From Pseudaminobacter soli (ex Zhang et al. 2022) (GTDB lineage: Bacteria > Pseudomonadota > Alphaproteobacteria > Rhizobiales > Rhizobiaceae), in the NCBI RefSeq assembly GCF_014595955.1, contig NZ_JABVCF010000002.1, forward strand, positions 503,610 to 558,005: a stretch of 54,396 nucleotides of DNA, written 5' to 3'. Made by a program: the position numbers and the translations under genes. The notes under the pieces were generated by a model that saw nothing but the letters and a program-made list of their open reading frames with translations, was not told where the DNA came from and made no database searches. This document shows positions 42,022 through 54,396 of this stretch, one piece after another; the first letter of the stretch is position 1; each line of letters begins with the position of its first letter.

Positions 42022-44277
42022 GTGGGACCGCGCGTACTACTCAGACGCCTGCGTGAGATCATGGCCGAGCCGCTCGACCCGCAGGCCCGGCTCGACCGGA
42101 TTGTGCGCGAAATCGCCGCCAACATGGTGGCCGAAGTGTGCTCGCTCTACGTGCTTCGCGCCGACTCCGTGCTGGAGCTCTACGCCACCGAAGGCCTCAA
42201 CCCCGGCGCCGTCCACTTGGCACAACTGCGGCTGGGGCAGGGTCTCGTCGGCACGATCGCGGCAAGCGCACGGCCGTTGAACCTGTCCAACGCACAGGAG
42301 CATCCGGCATTTGCGTACCTGCCTGAGACGGGTGAGGAGATCTACCACTCCTTCCTCGGCGTGCCGGTGCTGCGCGCCGGCCGCACCCTGGGCGTACTGG
42401 TTGTCCAGAACCGGACGATGCGCACCTACCGCGAGGATGAGGTCGAGGCGCTCGAAACCACGGCCATGGTGATGGCCGAAATGATCGCGACAGGCGATCT
42501 CGCGCGGCTGACGCGGCCTGGCATCGAGCTCGATTTGCGACGACCGGTCTCCTTCACCGGACAGGCGTTCAACGACGGGGTCGGCCTGGGCCATGTCGTG
42601 CTGCACGAGCCTCGTATCGTGGTGACCAACCTGTTCAATGAGGACTCCGATGCGGAGATCAGGCGGCTCGACAACGCGCTTGGTTCGCTGCGGCTGTCGA
42701 TCGACGACATGCTGTCGCGCGGCGAGGTTAATTTCGAGGGCGAGCACCGGGATGTGCTGGAAGCCTACCGCATGTTCGCCAACGACCGCGGCTGGGTTCG
42801 CCGGCTGGAGGAGGCGATCAGCAACGGGCTGACGGCGGAGGCTGCGGTCGAGAAGGTGCAGAGCGACATGCGTGCGCGCATGATGCACATGACCGACCCG
42901 TACATGCGCGAGCGCATGAGCGATTTCGACGATCTGGCGAACCGGCTGCTGCGCCAACTGATGGGCCGCTCGCCGGACGACATCGCTGCGGCCCTACCGA
43001 AGGATTCGATTATCGTCGCCCGCTCGATGGGGGCGGCCGAACTGCTCGACTATCCGCGCGACAAGCTCAGGGGGCTGGTGCTGGAGGACGGAACGATCAC
43101 CAGCCATGTCGTGATCGTCGCGCGGGCCATGGGCATCCCCGTGGTCGGCCAGCTCAAGGGCGCCGTGTCGATGTCGGAGAACGGCGACGCCGTCATCGTC
43201 GACGGCGAGGAAGGCGCGGTTCACCTGCGCCCGCAATCCGATGTGGAATCCGCCTATGCCGTGAAGGCGAGGTTCCGCGCCAGAAGGCAGCAGCTCTACC
43301 GCGAACTCCGCGACAAGCCTGCCGTCTCGAAGGACGGAGTGGCGGTCGACCTGCTGATGAATGCAGGGCTGGCGGTCGACCTGCCGCAGCTCGCCGATTC
43401 GGGCGCCGCGGGGATCGGGCTGTTCCGCACCGAACTCCAGTTCATGGTGGCTTCGACTTTCCCGCGTGCCGAGACGCAGGAGCGTTTCTATCGCGACGTG
43501 CTCGATGCCACACGCGGCAAGCCGGTCACCTTCCGCACGATCGACATCGGCGGCGACAAGGTGCTGCCTTATTTCAAGACTGTTGCTCACGAGGAGAATC
43601 CGGCGCTCGGCTGGCGCGCGGTTCGGCTGACGCTCGACAGGCCCGGGCTGCTGCGCTCGCAGATGCGTGCGCTGCTGCGCGCCGCCGCCGGGCGCGAACT
43701 GCGGGTGATGCTGCCGATGGTGACTGAGCTCGGCGAGATCGAGCGGTCGCGCGAAATCATCGACAAGGAGGTGACACACCTGTCGCGCTTCGGCCACCTG
43801 CTTCCCACCAGCCTCAAGGTGGGCGCGATGCTGGAGGTCCCTTCGCTGCTTTTCCAACTCGACGAGTTGATGCAGGCAGTCGACTTCGTCTCGGTCGGCT
43901 CCAACGATCTCTTCCAGTTCGTGATGGCGACCGATCGCGGCAACAGCCAGCTAGCCGACCGCTTCGATCCGCTGTCTGTGCCGTTCATGCGGGTGCTGAA
44001 GCAGATCGCGGAGGCAGGCGCTCGTAGCGACACGCCCGTCACGCTGTGCGGCGAGTTGGCGGGCAAGCCGATCACGGCAATGGCATTGATCGGGCTCGGC
44101 TACCGCTCTATCTCCATGTCGTCGGCCTCCATCGGGCCGGTCAAGGCCATGCTTGCCGAACTGCCGGTGCGGGCCTTGGCCTCTTTCATAGACGAGAACC
44201 TGGCTGGGGTGAGCGCCCGTTTGCCGATGCGGGCGCTGCTGCAGACCTTCGCCGACGATTGCGGAATACCCCTCTGA
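42022..44277 (+). CDS. ptsP: PTS-Ntr enzyme I (PtsP) with N-terminal GAF domain
   Basis: A 751-residue phosphoenolpyruvate-protein phosphotransferase. The GAF domain occupies about residues 15-160. The phospho-histidine domain has [24 protein letters not shown], and the PEP-binding barrel has [23 protein letters not shown] and [17 protein letters not shown]. It starts the nitrogen-PTS phosphorelay to NPr and EIIA-Ntr, regulating nitrogen, potassium and polymer metabolism. The annotated start is GTG. Six bases earlier, in frame, a TAG follows ATG-CGG-GAT, which has GGAGG in front of it (see findings). The gene follows lysC by 88 bases. Confidence 0.93.
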   Translation: MGPRVLLRRLREIMAEPLDPQARLDRIVREIAANMVAEVCSLYVLRADSVLELYATEGLNPGAVHLAQLRLGQGLVGTIAASARPLNLSNAQEHPAFAYLPETGEEIYHSFLGVPVLRAGRTLGVLVVQNRTMRTYREDEVEALETTAMVMAEMIATGDLARLTRPGIELDLRRPVSFTGQAFNDGVGLGHVVLHEPRIVVTNLFNEDSDAEIRRLDNALGSLRLSIDDMLSRGEVNFEGEHRDVLEAYRMFANDRGWVRRLEEAISNGLTAEAAVEKVQSDMRARMMHMTDPYMRERMSDFDDLANRLLRQLMGRSPDDIAAALPKDSIIVARSMGAAELLDYPRDKLRGLVLEDGTITSHVVIVARAMGIPVVGQLKGAVSMSENGDAVIVDGEEGAVHLRPQSDVESAYAVKARFRARRQQLYRELRDKPAVSKDGVAVDLLMNAGLAVDLPQLADSGAAGIGLFRTELQFMVASTFPRAETQERFYRDVLDATRGKPVTFRTIDIGGDKVLPYFKTVAHEENPALGWRAVRLTLDRPGLLRSQMRALLRAAAGRELRVMLPMVTELGEIERSREIIDKEVTHLSRFGHLLPTSLKVGAMLEVPSLLFQLDELMQAVDFVSVGSNDLFQFVMATDRGNSQLADRFDPLSVPFMRVLKQIAEAGARSDTPVTLCGELAGKPITAMALIGLGYRSISMSSASIGPVKAMLAELPVRALASFIDENLAGVSARLPMRALLQTFADDCGIPL

Positions 44278-44285
44278 AGACACGG

Positions 44286-45357
<1,072 letters not shown>

Positions 45358-45365
<8 letters not shown>

Positions 45366-46245
45366 AGGCGGCCCGGTTACGCTGGAGGTCCTTCTCCGGC
45401 TTGGCCGCGACATGTTGCTGAAGGCTGGTATCCCGGATGCGGCGCTGGATGCGCGGCTGCTGGTCGAACGTTTCACCGGGACGACGCGCACGGATGCGAT
45501 CATCGACCCACTGCGGCCGGTCGACTCCGAGACGAGCCGCAAGATCCTGAAGGCGTTCGAGCGGCGGACGGCAGGCGAGCCGCTGCACCGGATCACAGGT
45601 TCGCGACAGTTCTATGGGCTGGAACTGTCGCTCTCGCCAGCCACCCTCGAGCCCAGGCCGGATACGGAAACACTGGTAGACGCAATGCTTCCCCTGGTGA
45701 GGAAGACGGTCGCGAGACGCGGAAGCTGCCGCATCCTCGACCTCGGCACCGGAACAGGGGCGATCGCATTGGCCCTGCTGTCGCAATTCCCCGAGGCCAC
45801 GGCCACAGGGGTCGATGTTTCGGCCGAGGCGCTGGCGACGGCTTGCGCGAACGCGGAGAGACTGGGGCTTAGCGTTCGCTTTTCGGCCACTTGTTCGGAC
45901 TGGTTCCAAAATGTCGCGGGTCTCTATGATGTAATCGTATCGAACCCTCCCTATATACCCAGGGACGATATTGCCGGTTTGGCGCGTGATGTGCGGGAAC
46001 ATGATCCCCGTGCGGCGCTCGACGGCGGAGGCGACGGGCTCGATGCATACAGGCGCATCGCCGCGGAAGCCGCAAGATTTCTCGATGACGACGGCACAAT
46101 CGGTCTTGAGATCGGTTTTGACCAGAGGCAGGCGGTGACCTCGATCTTCGAGGGACAAGGCTTTGAGCTGCTGGGTTCGGCAAAGGACCTGGGCGGCGAT
46201 GATCGCGTGGTGATCTTCGGCTTGCCTGTCCGTTCGCAGGCTTGA
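45358..46245 (+). CDS. prmC: Release factor glutamine methyltransferase
   Basis: A 295-residue SAM enzyme that methylates the Gln of the GGQ motif in release factors. An N-terminal helical domain of about 90 residues is followed by the Rossmann domain, with motif [17 protein letters not shown] and the catalytic motif [12 protein letters not shown]. It overlaps prfA and is translated with it. The usual length for the family is 280-300 residues. Confidence 0.96.
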
Positions 46246-46543
46246 GAAAGACAGCGGAAATATCTCTTGGCAATCCGGTAGAATATGGATAGGGTCCGAG
46301 TACCGGATGGACGAAGCAGGCAGTGCTCTGAACAATTCGGTTCCCTGAGAAAAAGCTGCCTTTCACGCAAGTTGATGCTTGCGCTTCGCACGGGGATCGT
46401 CCGGTGTCGTGACATCGACAACAAACGGGATCGCATGTGACGCCAACGCAACCGATGCGGGCGAACATCGTCGGAGGACTACGAACCGGCTCGCCGCCCG
46501 GCGCGTCCGTTCGTGATTAAGATTTCAAAACGAAGAGAGTCTG

Positions 46544-47377
46544 ATGAGGCCACAACAGCAGAACAGGCGCATGCGCGGCCGCGGGGGCGGTGGTGGCGGC
46601 GGCAACAACAACATGGGCGGCCGCAAGGGACCGAATCCGCTTTCCCGCAACTATGAGAGCAACGGGCCTGACGTGAAGATTCGCGGCTCTGCGCAGCAGA
46701 TCGCCGAGAAGTACGCAGCTCTCGCCCGCGATGCGCAGAGCTCGGGCGATCGGGTGATGGCCGAGAACTATCTCCAGCACGCCGAGCACTACAACCGAAT
46801 CATCGCCGCCGCACAGGCCCAGTTCGCGCCGCAGCAAACGCAGGCGCCGCGCGAGGAATTCGAGGACGATTTCGAAGCTGGATATGGTCCGGAGTCGGGC
46901 GGCGAATCGCATGCCCCGGCTCAGCCGCAGCATCACCATGGTCAGCCCGCCCAGCAAAACGTGCAGCCGATGCAGGTGAACGGGTCGGGTCCGCAGCCGG
47001 TCATCGAAGGCATGCCGGCGGAAGTGGCGCTGAACAACGAGAATGTCGGCCAGCAGCAGACGGGCGGTGGCCGTTATCGCCGTCGCTTCGAGAATCGCCA
47101 TCAGGCGAACGGAGCCGGGCAGGAACGCGGTGAGGGCGAGCAGCCCTCGGCGCAGCCTGAAGGCAGTGATCAGCCTGCTGAAGTGCCTGCGCCGGCAGAG
47201 GCCCAGGCACAGGGAGCCGAAGAGCCGGCACAGGAGCAACCCAAGCGGGCTAGGCGCCCTCGGCGTAGCCGCAAGAGTGAAACCGGCGAGCAACAGGAAG
47301 CTGCGGCGGGTGCTTCCGCCGGCGACGCTTCTACGGATGCCGGCGGAGAGACGACCGCGGTCGCGGCGGAAGCCTGA
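46544..47377 (+). CDS. DUF4167 RNA-binding-like protein
   Basis: A 277-residue protein. The N terminus MRPQQQNRRMRGRGGGGGGG is RG-rich and followed by the DUF4167 core KGPNPLSRNYESNGPDVKIRGSAQQIAEKYAALARDAQSSGDRVMAENYLQHAEHYNRII. The remainder is low-complexity Gln/Glu/Pro/Ala-rich, with several QQ and PAEVPAPAEAQAQ-type runs. The basic glycine-rich start suggests RNA binding; the function is unknown. It stands alone between prmC and clpB with its own strong terminator. Confidence 0.9.
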   Translation: MRPQQQNRRMRGRGGGGGGGNNNMGGRKGPNPLSRNYESNGPDVKIRGSAQQIAEKYAALARDAQSSGDRVMAENYLQHAEHYNRIIAAAQAQFAPQQTQAPREEFEDDFEAGYGPESGGESHAPAQPQHHHGQPAQQNVQPMQVNGSGPQPVIEGMPAEVALNNENVGQQQTGGGRYRRRFENRHQANGAGQERGEGEQPSAQPEGSDQPAEVPAPAEAQAQGAEEPAQEQPKRARRPRRSRKSETGEQQEAAAGASAGDASTDAGGETTAVAAEA

Positions 47378-47397
47378 TCGAAAGTTTGTAATGCAAC

Positions 47398-47433
47398 GCG
47401 GCGGGAGCGGAGACGCTCCCGCCGCTTTCTTTT
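47398..47433 (+). terminator. Rho-independent terminator of the DUF4167 gene
   Basis: GCGGCGGGAGCG (47398-47409), loop GAGA, CGCTCCCGCCGC (47414-47425), then TTTCTTTT. Twelve perfect base pairs. Confidence 0.94.
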
Positions 47434-47453
47434 CGGGGTGCTGGTCGGCGCGC

Positions 47454-47482
47454 CTTGAGAGCTTTGTACCCGCTTCCCATAT
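47454..47482 (+). promoter_or_regulatory. Sigma-32 (RpoH) promoter of clpB
   Basis: CTTGAG (47454-47459), 16 bases, then CCCATAT (47476-47482), matching the alphaproteobacterial RpoH promoter pattern CTTGAA-N16/17-CCCATnT. It lies 94 bases before the clpB start, and rpoH itself is in the window. Confidence 0.8.
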
Positions 47483-47575
47483 TCGCTCCAATTGGACCCG
47501 CCGTGACTGAATGGGGGTTCGTCACATTGGCCAAACCGGTGCCGCGAGCGGGCCGGGGTCGGAATGGAGACAGAT

Positions 47576-50200
<2,625 letters not shown>

Positions 50201-50208
50201 CGATACCG

Positions 50209-50248
50209 AGCCGCGGAGGGGAACAGATCTCCTCCGCGGCTTGCGTTT
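50209..50248 (+). terminator. Terminator-like hairpin after clpB
   Basis: GCCGCGGAGG (50210-50219) pairs with CCTCCGCGGC (50231-50240) around an 11-base loop, followed by TTGCGTTTT. The T-run is interrupted but the stem is perfect. Confidence 0.75.
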
Positions 50249-50417
50249 TGCCGCGAACGAGGCCATCCCGCGCACAACACCCTGACGCGGATCAGCTAAT
50301 GCCAGGTGGCATTTCACCGACCTTGTCATCTTCATGCCCGGTTCATGTTGGAACCACTAGGCCTGCTAAGGGATTGCGGGATCGCGCTGGTCGATTCGTC
50401 GAGGGCATCGAGGGAAG

Positions 50418-51893
50418 ATGAAAAGGAACGTGCTGCGCAGCTTCATGCTCATTCCGGCGATCGGGGCGCTGATGACCGCCGCCACGGCGGTGGATGCTGC
50501 CCAGACGCCGCCGCCCTCGTTGATCGGTGATACGCCTAGGCAAGTGCGTCCTTCCGAGGGCTCGATCCAACTGGCGCAGTACCGGGAAGCGGAGGTCTAT
50601 TACGACCGGAACGGCAATCGGGTGATCGTCGATTCGATGACGGGCGAGATCATTGCGGTGCAGCCGCGGGGCTTCGAAGGCCGGCCCGCACGACGGGAGC
50701 GGCGCGACGACCGCTACTATCTCGACGATCCGGATGACATGGCGCGGCTGAGACGCGACCAGATGCAGGAACGGCGTTTGCGCGCCCTGCCTCCGCCCGA
50801 CGATTTCGTCTATGCCGATCCGGATTACCCCCGGCCCGATTATGACTATGTCGAGCCGGAGTACGACTACGGCAGGCGCGGCAACGGTTCCGATGCATTC
50901 CCGGAAGCGCCGCCTCGCGGGACAGTAGAGCGCGCACCCCTCGATCCAGCCGAGCCCTGGATCGAGAGCCCAGACCAAACCACCACGATCACTTCTCCGT
51001 CCGAGCTCGATTCTTCCGAGCCAACCAGGCCGCCGGCGTTGAATTTCACGGCCCGGGAGGACGTGGCCGCGCTGCAGATCCTTCTCGACAGGGCAGGGGC
51101 GTCGCCGGGCGTCATTGACGGCAAGTTCGGCTCGAATGTCGACAAGGCGCTTGCCGCCTATCGGGAGATCACCGGGAAGAACCTTAGGTCCACCGACACG
51201 GCGCTCATCAAATCCGAGCTTCAGGCGACCGGCGGCGATCCCTTTGCCTTGTACGAGATCACGCCGACCGACGCGGCCGGCCCCTTCGTGGCTTCCGTGC
51301 CGGAGGACTACGGCGAGAAGGCCAGGCTCGAACACATGAGCTACACCTCGGTCACCGAGATGCTGGCCGAGCGGTTCCACATGGACGAGGGTTTCCTGAA
51401 GGCGCTCAATCCCGACGCGAACTTCTCGCGCCCCGGCACGCGGGTGAGGGTCGCCAATTTCGGCCAGACAGTTTCGAAGAAGGTGACCCGGCTTGTCGCG
51501 GACAAGTCGCAGAAGCAACTGCTCGCCTATGGCGAGGACGGCAGGCTGGTCGCAGCCTATCCGGCAACGATCGGCTCGTCCGACACGCCCTCGCCGACGG
51601 GCATCCACAACGTCTCTCGCGTGGCGTTCGATCCGAACTACACGTACAATCCCAAGGTCAATTTCAAGCAGGGCAACAACCACCAGATTCTAACGATCCC
51701 GCCGGGCCCGAACGGACCAGTCGGCTCGATCTGGATCGCCCTCGACAAGCCGACCTACGGGATCCATGGTACGCCCGAGCCGTCCAAGATCGGCAAGACC
51801 GAGAGCCACGGCTGCGTTCGCCTGACCAATTGGGATGCCCAGGAACTGGCGAAGCTGGTTTCGCCCGGCGTTCCGGTCGAGTTCATCGAATAG
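50418..51893 (+). CDS. L,D-transpeptidase (YkuD domain)
   Basis: A 491-residue exported protein. The signal peptide ends around VDAAQ (residue 28). A disordered Arg/Asp/Tyr/Pro-rich region covers about residues 60-190, followed by a peptidoglycan-binding domain near 210-260 (DVAALQILLDRAGASPGVIDGKFG). The YkuD catalytic domain at the C terminus has YGIHGTPEPSKIGKTESHGCVRLTNWD, where the Cys is catalytic. The enzyme forms 3-3 crosslinks in peptidoglycan or anchors outer-membrane proteins. It sits beside another wall enzyme, the M23 peptidase, in convergent orientation. Confidence 0.93.
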   Translation: MKRNVLRSFMLIPAIGALMTAATAVDAAQTPPPSLIGDTPRQVRPSEGSIQLAQYREAEVYYDRNGNRVIVDSMTGEIIAVQPRGFEGRPARRERRDDRYYLDDPDDMARLRRDQMQERRLRALPPPDDFVYADPDYPRPDYDYVEPEYDYGRRGNGSDAFPEAPPRGTVERAPLDPAEPWIESPDQTTTITSPSELDSSEPTRPPALNFTAREDVAALQILLDRAGASPGVIDGKFGSNVDKALAAYREITGKNLRSTDTALIKSELQATGGDPFALYEITPTDAAGPFVASVPEDYGEKARLEHMSYTSVTEMLAERFHMDEGFLKALNPDANFSRPGTRVRVANFGQTVSKKVTRLVADKSQKQLLAYGEDGRLVAAYPATIGSSDTPSPTGIHNVSRVAFDPNYTYNPKVNFKQGNNHQILTIPPGPNGPVGSIWIALDKPTYGIHGTPEPSKIGKTESHGCVRLTNWDAQELAKLVSPGVPVEFIE

Positions 51894-51983
51894 CGGGAGC
51901 ATCTCGCCGGCGGCAGACGTTTGTCGGCATCCGCCGCCCTCAGTTCCTATCCCGGAAATCCGCAATCGGCTGGGGCTTCGGAG

Positions 51984-51999
51984 CCTCGAAGGACGCACC
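51984..51999. repeat. Single copy of the dispersed 16-base repeat
   Basis: CCTCGAAGGACGCACC, identical to the right arm of the pair at 7386-7466. It lies between the convergent L,D-transpeptidase and M23 genes. Confidence 0.7.
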
Positions 52000-52014
52000 T
52001 GAACCCAGCGGGCG

Positions 52015-53982
52015 TTATTCCTGTTCGGCGGCCTTCACGCTGGCGACCTTCAGCGGCCCGCCTTCTTCTTCCTTGAGAAGCTTGTCGATGCGCTCGCGCT
52101 CGGCATTGAAGCGCGCGAGATCGCTCCCCTTGAGGACGCGGCCGCTCGGCAATCGCACCCGCATCGGGTCCACCTTACGGTCGTTGACGATCAGTTCGTA
52201 GTGCAGATGCGGTCCCGTCGACAGGCCGGTATTGCCGACGAAGCCGATCACCTGACCTTGCCTGACGCGCGTACCAGGCTTGACGCCGGCGGCGATGCCG
52301 CTCTGGTGGCTGTACGAGGTCTCATATCCGTTGGCGTGGCGAATCACCGTCTGGCGGCCGTAGCCGCCGGACCAGCCGGATTTCTGGACCACGCCATTGC
52401 CAGCAGCGAGGATCGGCGTTCCGCGGGGCGCCGCCCAGTCGACGCCGGTATGCATGCGGGTATAGCCCAGCAGCGGATGGCGGCGACTGCCGAAGCCGGA
52501 GCGGAACTGCCCGGTCGGCACGGGCTTACGCAGGAGGAACTGCTGCGAACTGCGGCCTTCCTCATCGAAATATTCCACCGACCCGTCCGCGAAGGCGAAG
52601 CGGTAGTATGTCCGCAAGGTGCCGCCGAAATTGGCCGCCACATAGAGCAACTCGGAATCCTTCGAGACCTGGTCGTTCTCATCGGGCTGCGAGAAGAACA
52701 CCTCGATCTGGTCGGTCGGGCTCAGCCGCGACTGGAAGTCGACCTCCGAAGCGAGCAGCTTGATCAACTGGCGCGTCATGGAGCGCGACATGCCGTAGGA
52801 ATAAGCGGCCTGATAGATGCCGTCATATACCGTGGGCAGCGCGCCGCGGGTGGTGATGATCGGCGTATCGTCGAAGGCAGTCTGGAGGCCGGGATTGGGC
52901 TCGGGCTCCGGGGCGGCGACGATCACGCTGCGATCGTCCACGGCAACGGTAAGGATGTGCTGGGTCTTGGCATAGACGCCCAGCCGCACCATGCGCGCCC
53001 GCTCCCCACGCACCTCAAGGCCGACCGTGAGCACGGTTCCAGGTTTCAGCGCCGTCGCATGCAGCCGCATCGCGACAGCTTCCGCGAGCGACTTCGCATC
53101 GTCGCCGGCATAGCCTGCGTCGGCCAGGGCCTCGATGAGCTCGCGCTCCCTGGCGAGGGGAATGAGATCCTCGGCATAGGCGAGTTCCGATGCGGTTTCT
53201 TCCACGCGCGGAAAGACCGAAACGTTCTCAGGCACGATGCGCACGCCGAGCGAGGCGGTGAGCGCCTGGGCAGCAAGAGAATCGCCGAAACGCTGCGGAT
53301 CGACATAGTGCAGAGCGGCGACCTGGATCGCCCCGTCGGTCAGGTCGGCACCGGTGGCGCGTACGACCTCCTCAACTTCCGCTGCGGTAAGTCCGCTCTT
53401 CTCGTCGAATACGGCCGTGTCCATGGGAAAGTCGACCGTCTTCAGACTCATCTCGCTTTCCACCTTGGATCCGTAGATCTGCCCGCCGGCAATGGTGGAA
53501 GCGGTCTCGGCGGCGGCTCCGTCCTCGGCGAAGACCTCGAGGGGATCGAAGGGGGGGTAGGGACGGCTCGTCTTGTAACCGGCCGCCAGCGGCATTTTGA
53601 TCTGGACGAAGGGGATCGTGCGCACCAGGTTGCGGTCGCCGACCTGCGTCATCATCGAGACTTCCATGCGCCGCTTGTTGCGGGCGCGGGCGACCTGGCG
53701 CGGCGGAACCAGCCGCGCAGTCTTTGCCTCTTCGCCGCCGCCATATTCGCGCGCCACCGTACCGATATCCGCGATCTCGGGCGGGGTTGCGAGCTGCTCG
53801 CGGCCGTCGAGCGCGACCACCAGAGCCACCCCCATGAGAACGGTCGAGGTGAGCCCGGTCAGAAACGTGCCGGTCAGCCAGCGAGCGGAAACCTCGCGCC
53901 GGTCGGGGGGGCCACTGCGCCCGTCCGCGATCAGCGGCGGGTCGTTGCCGAGTTCGGCTATGGTCAACTCGGTCTCGTGCAT
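52015..53982 (-). CDS. M23-family peptidoglycan endopeptidase, membrane-anchored
   Basis: A 655-residue protein. One membrane segment at about residues 36-60 (LTGTFLTGLTSTVLMGVALVVAL) precedes a long periplasmic region with two LysM/OapA-like stretches. The C-terminal LytM domain has FGSRRHPLLGYTRMHTGVDWAAP, where His and Asp are zinc ligands, and STGPHLHYELIVND, which supplies the last His. It hydrolyses peptide crosslinks during wall growth or division. I use the ATG at 53982; TTG codons at 54036 and 54057 in frame are possible starts. Confidence 0.92.
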   Translation of the reverse strand: MHETELTIAELGNDPPLIADGRSGPPDRREVSARWLTGTFLTGLTSTVLMGVALVVALDGREQLATPPEIADIGTVAREYGGGEEAKTARLVPPRQVARARNKRRMEVSMMTQVGDRNLVRTIPFVQIKMPLAAGYKTSRPYPPFDPLEVFAEDGAAAETASTIAGGQIYGSKVESEMSLKTVDFPMDTAVFDEKSGLTAAEVEEVVRATGADLTDGAIQVAALHYVDPQRFGDSLAAQALTASLGVRIVPENVSVFPRVEETASELAYAEDLIPLARERELIEALADAGYAGDDAKSLAEAVAMRLHATALKPGTVLTVGLEVRGERARMVRLGVYAKTQHILTVAVDDRSVIVAAPEPEPNPGLQTAFDDTPIITTRGALPTVYDGIYQAAYSYGMSRSMTRQLIKLLASEVDFQSRLSPTDQIEVFFSQPDENDQVSKDSELLYVAANFGGTLRTYYRFAFADGSVEYFDEEGRSSQQFLLRKPVPTGQFRSGFGSRRHPLLGYTRMHTGVDWAAPRGTPILAAGNGVVQKSGWSGGYGRQTVIRHANGYETSYSHQSGIAAGVKPGTRVRQGQVIGFVGNTGLSTGPHLHYELIVNDRKVDPMRVRLPSGRVLKGSDLARFNAERERIDKLLKEEEGGPLKVASVKAAEQE

Positions 53983-54057
53983 TCCGTTGGGAGTTTCTTC
54001 CCGATGAATGATTTGATGGTTCGTTTGCGCTGACAATTGCCCGCGGGCGGGGCCCAA

Positions 54058-54296
54058 GTCAACGAATCCGCCTCAGTTCGGACCGCGGCATCTGATCCTG
54101 CCCCGGCCTCGTCCACATAGGCGTCTTATACAGAGACCTTTCGGTCCATTGCGGCAGCAGTGCGGCTGGGGCTCTCTCGAGACCCTTTATCCCCTGGTTT
54201 GGGGAGCCGGCGGATTGAATTTCGCGGGGTGACGCAGGGGTTTTAAGGGGTGGGGTTTGGGTGTCGCAAAAACTTCAAAAAACTTGGGCGGCGGTG
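54058..54296. other. Leader of the putative rRNA promoter region
   Basis: No gene is seen from the M23 start (53982) to the window end. The sequence is GC-rich with several G-runs (GGGGTGGGGTTTGGG near 54247-54261) and the A-rich stretch CAAAAACTTCAAAAAACTT at 54266-54284, just upstream of the promoter, which could act as an UP-like element. Confidence 0.45.
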
Positions 54297-54326
54297 TTGA
54301 CAGTTTGTCGGGGTGGCGACTATATA
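54297..54326 (+). promoter_or_regulatory. Strong sigma-70 promoter, probably of an rRNA operon
   Basis: TTGACA (54297-54302), 18 bases, TATATA (54321-54326), a near-consensus sigma-70 promoter, followed by ACGCCTC. It resembles rhizobial rrn promoters as I remember them, and no ORF starts in the remaining 70 bases. A 16S rRNA gene beyond the window is inference. Confidence 0.7.
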
Positions 54327-54396
54327 CGCCTCACCAACGACGGCGGCGACGCTGCTGGCGGCCAAGAAGTTCGCTTCCAGGTACCGCGACGTTGGT

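Noticed and set aside
46561-47370. Low-complexity runs in the DUF4167 gene as a possible repeat array
   Set aside because: The runs are Gly, Gln and Pro/Ala codons of a recognised protein, not tandem DNA repeats; no CRISPR-like spacing is seen anywhere in the window.
52201-54033. 610-codon plus-strand frame over the M23 gene
   Set aside because: Antisense shadow; the minus frame has the LytM zinc motifs and a membrane anchor.

Overview
The window is about 54 kb of GC-rich alphaproteobacterial chromosome. It most resembles Hyphomicrobiales of the Phyllobacteriaceae type (Mesorhizobium and relatives). The reasons are the Tad pilus genes, an alphaproteobacterial rpoH, the series lysC, ptsP, prfA, prmC, DUF4167, clpB, L,D-transpeptidase and M23 peptidase leading to a probable rRNA promoter, a DUF1127 small protein, and dispersed palindromic repeats of a kind I associate with rhizobial genomes. 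Genus-level placement is inference.

Layout. 1-3127: end of a Tad/Flp pilus locus (cpaF fragment, tadB, tadC, lytic transglycosylase). 3223-7365: a small exported protein, a possible relic, tRNA-Glu(CTC), a VOC protein, a small membrane protein, an RluA-family pseudouridine synthase, then rpoH with a clear terminator. 7386-21532: a coherent accessory cluster holding a GcvT-type protein, two tandem COG1233-type flavoproteins, a phosphoethanolamine-methyltransferase-like enzyme, a BetI-like repressor, a polyamine/betaine-type ABC transporter, a class III aminotransferase and a GbcA-like Rieske oxygenase. 22366-25994: a response regulator and hybrid histidine kinase operon, with a divergent regulator whose receiver domain is degenerate. 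26003-27660: several very small proteins, a DUF1127 gene and an orphan BrnA-type antitoxin. 27764-29488: divergent epmA and efp. 29764-34606: a BMP/nucleoside-type ABC importer; a DUF763 gene follows on the other strand. 36203-38651: a frameshifted FAD/Rieske oxidoreductase and a TIM-barrel protein. 38859-40441: a DUF1059 protein, a small relatively AT-rich two-gene unit, and tRNA-Arg(CCT). 40680-53982: the conserved housekeeping block. 54297-54326: a strong promoter, probably of an rRNA operon beyond the window.

The most interesting system is the 7.4-21.5 kb cluster. Three near-identical palindromes, TTGAA-N6-TTCAA, sit in its three promoter regions (12444, 18743, 21517). In two of them the palindrome adjoins or overlaps a TATATT -10 box. 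A BetI-like TetR regulator is encoded inside the cluster. I infer one regulon that imports a methylated amine or betaine and breaks it down by Rieske oxygenation, flavin oxidation, transfer of one-carbon units to folate, and transamination. The substrate cannot be read from sequence. The methyltransferase keeps both catalytic residues known from the Plasmodium enzyme, which is unexpected in a cluster that otherwise looks catabolic.

Other points worth attention are an in-frame stop four codons into the expected ptsP start, a sigma-32 promoter in front of clpB in a window that also carries rpoH, a response regulator lacking the phospho-acceptor Asp, and a single-base frameshift in the FAD/Rieske gene.
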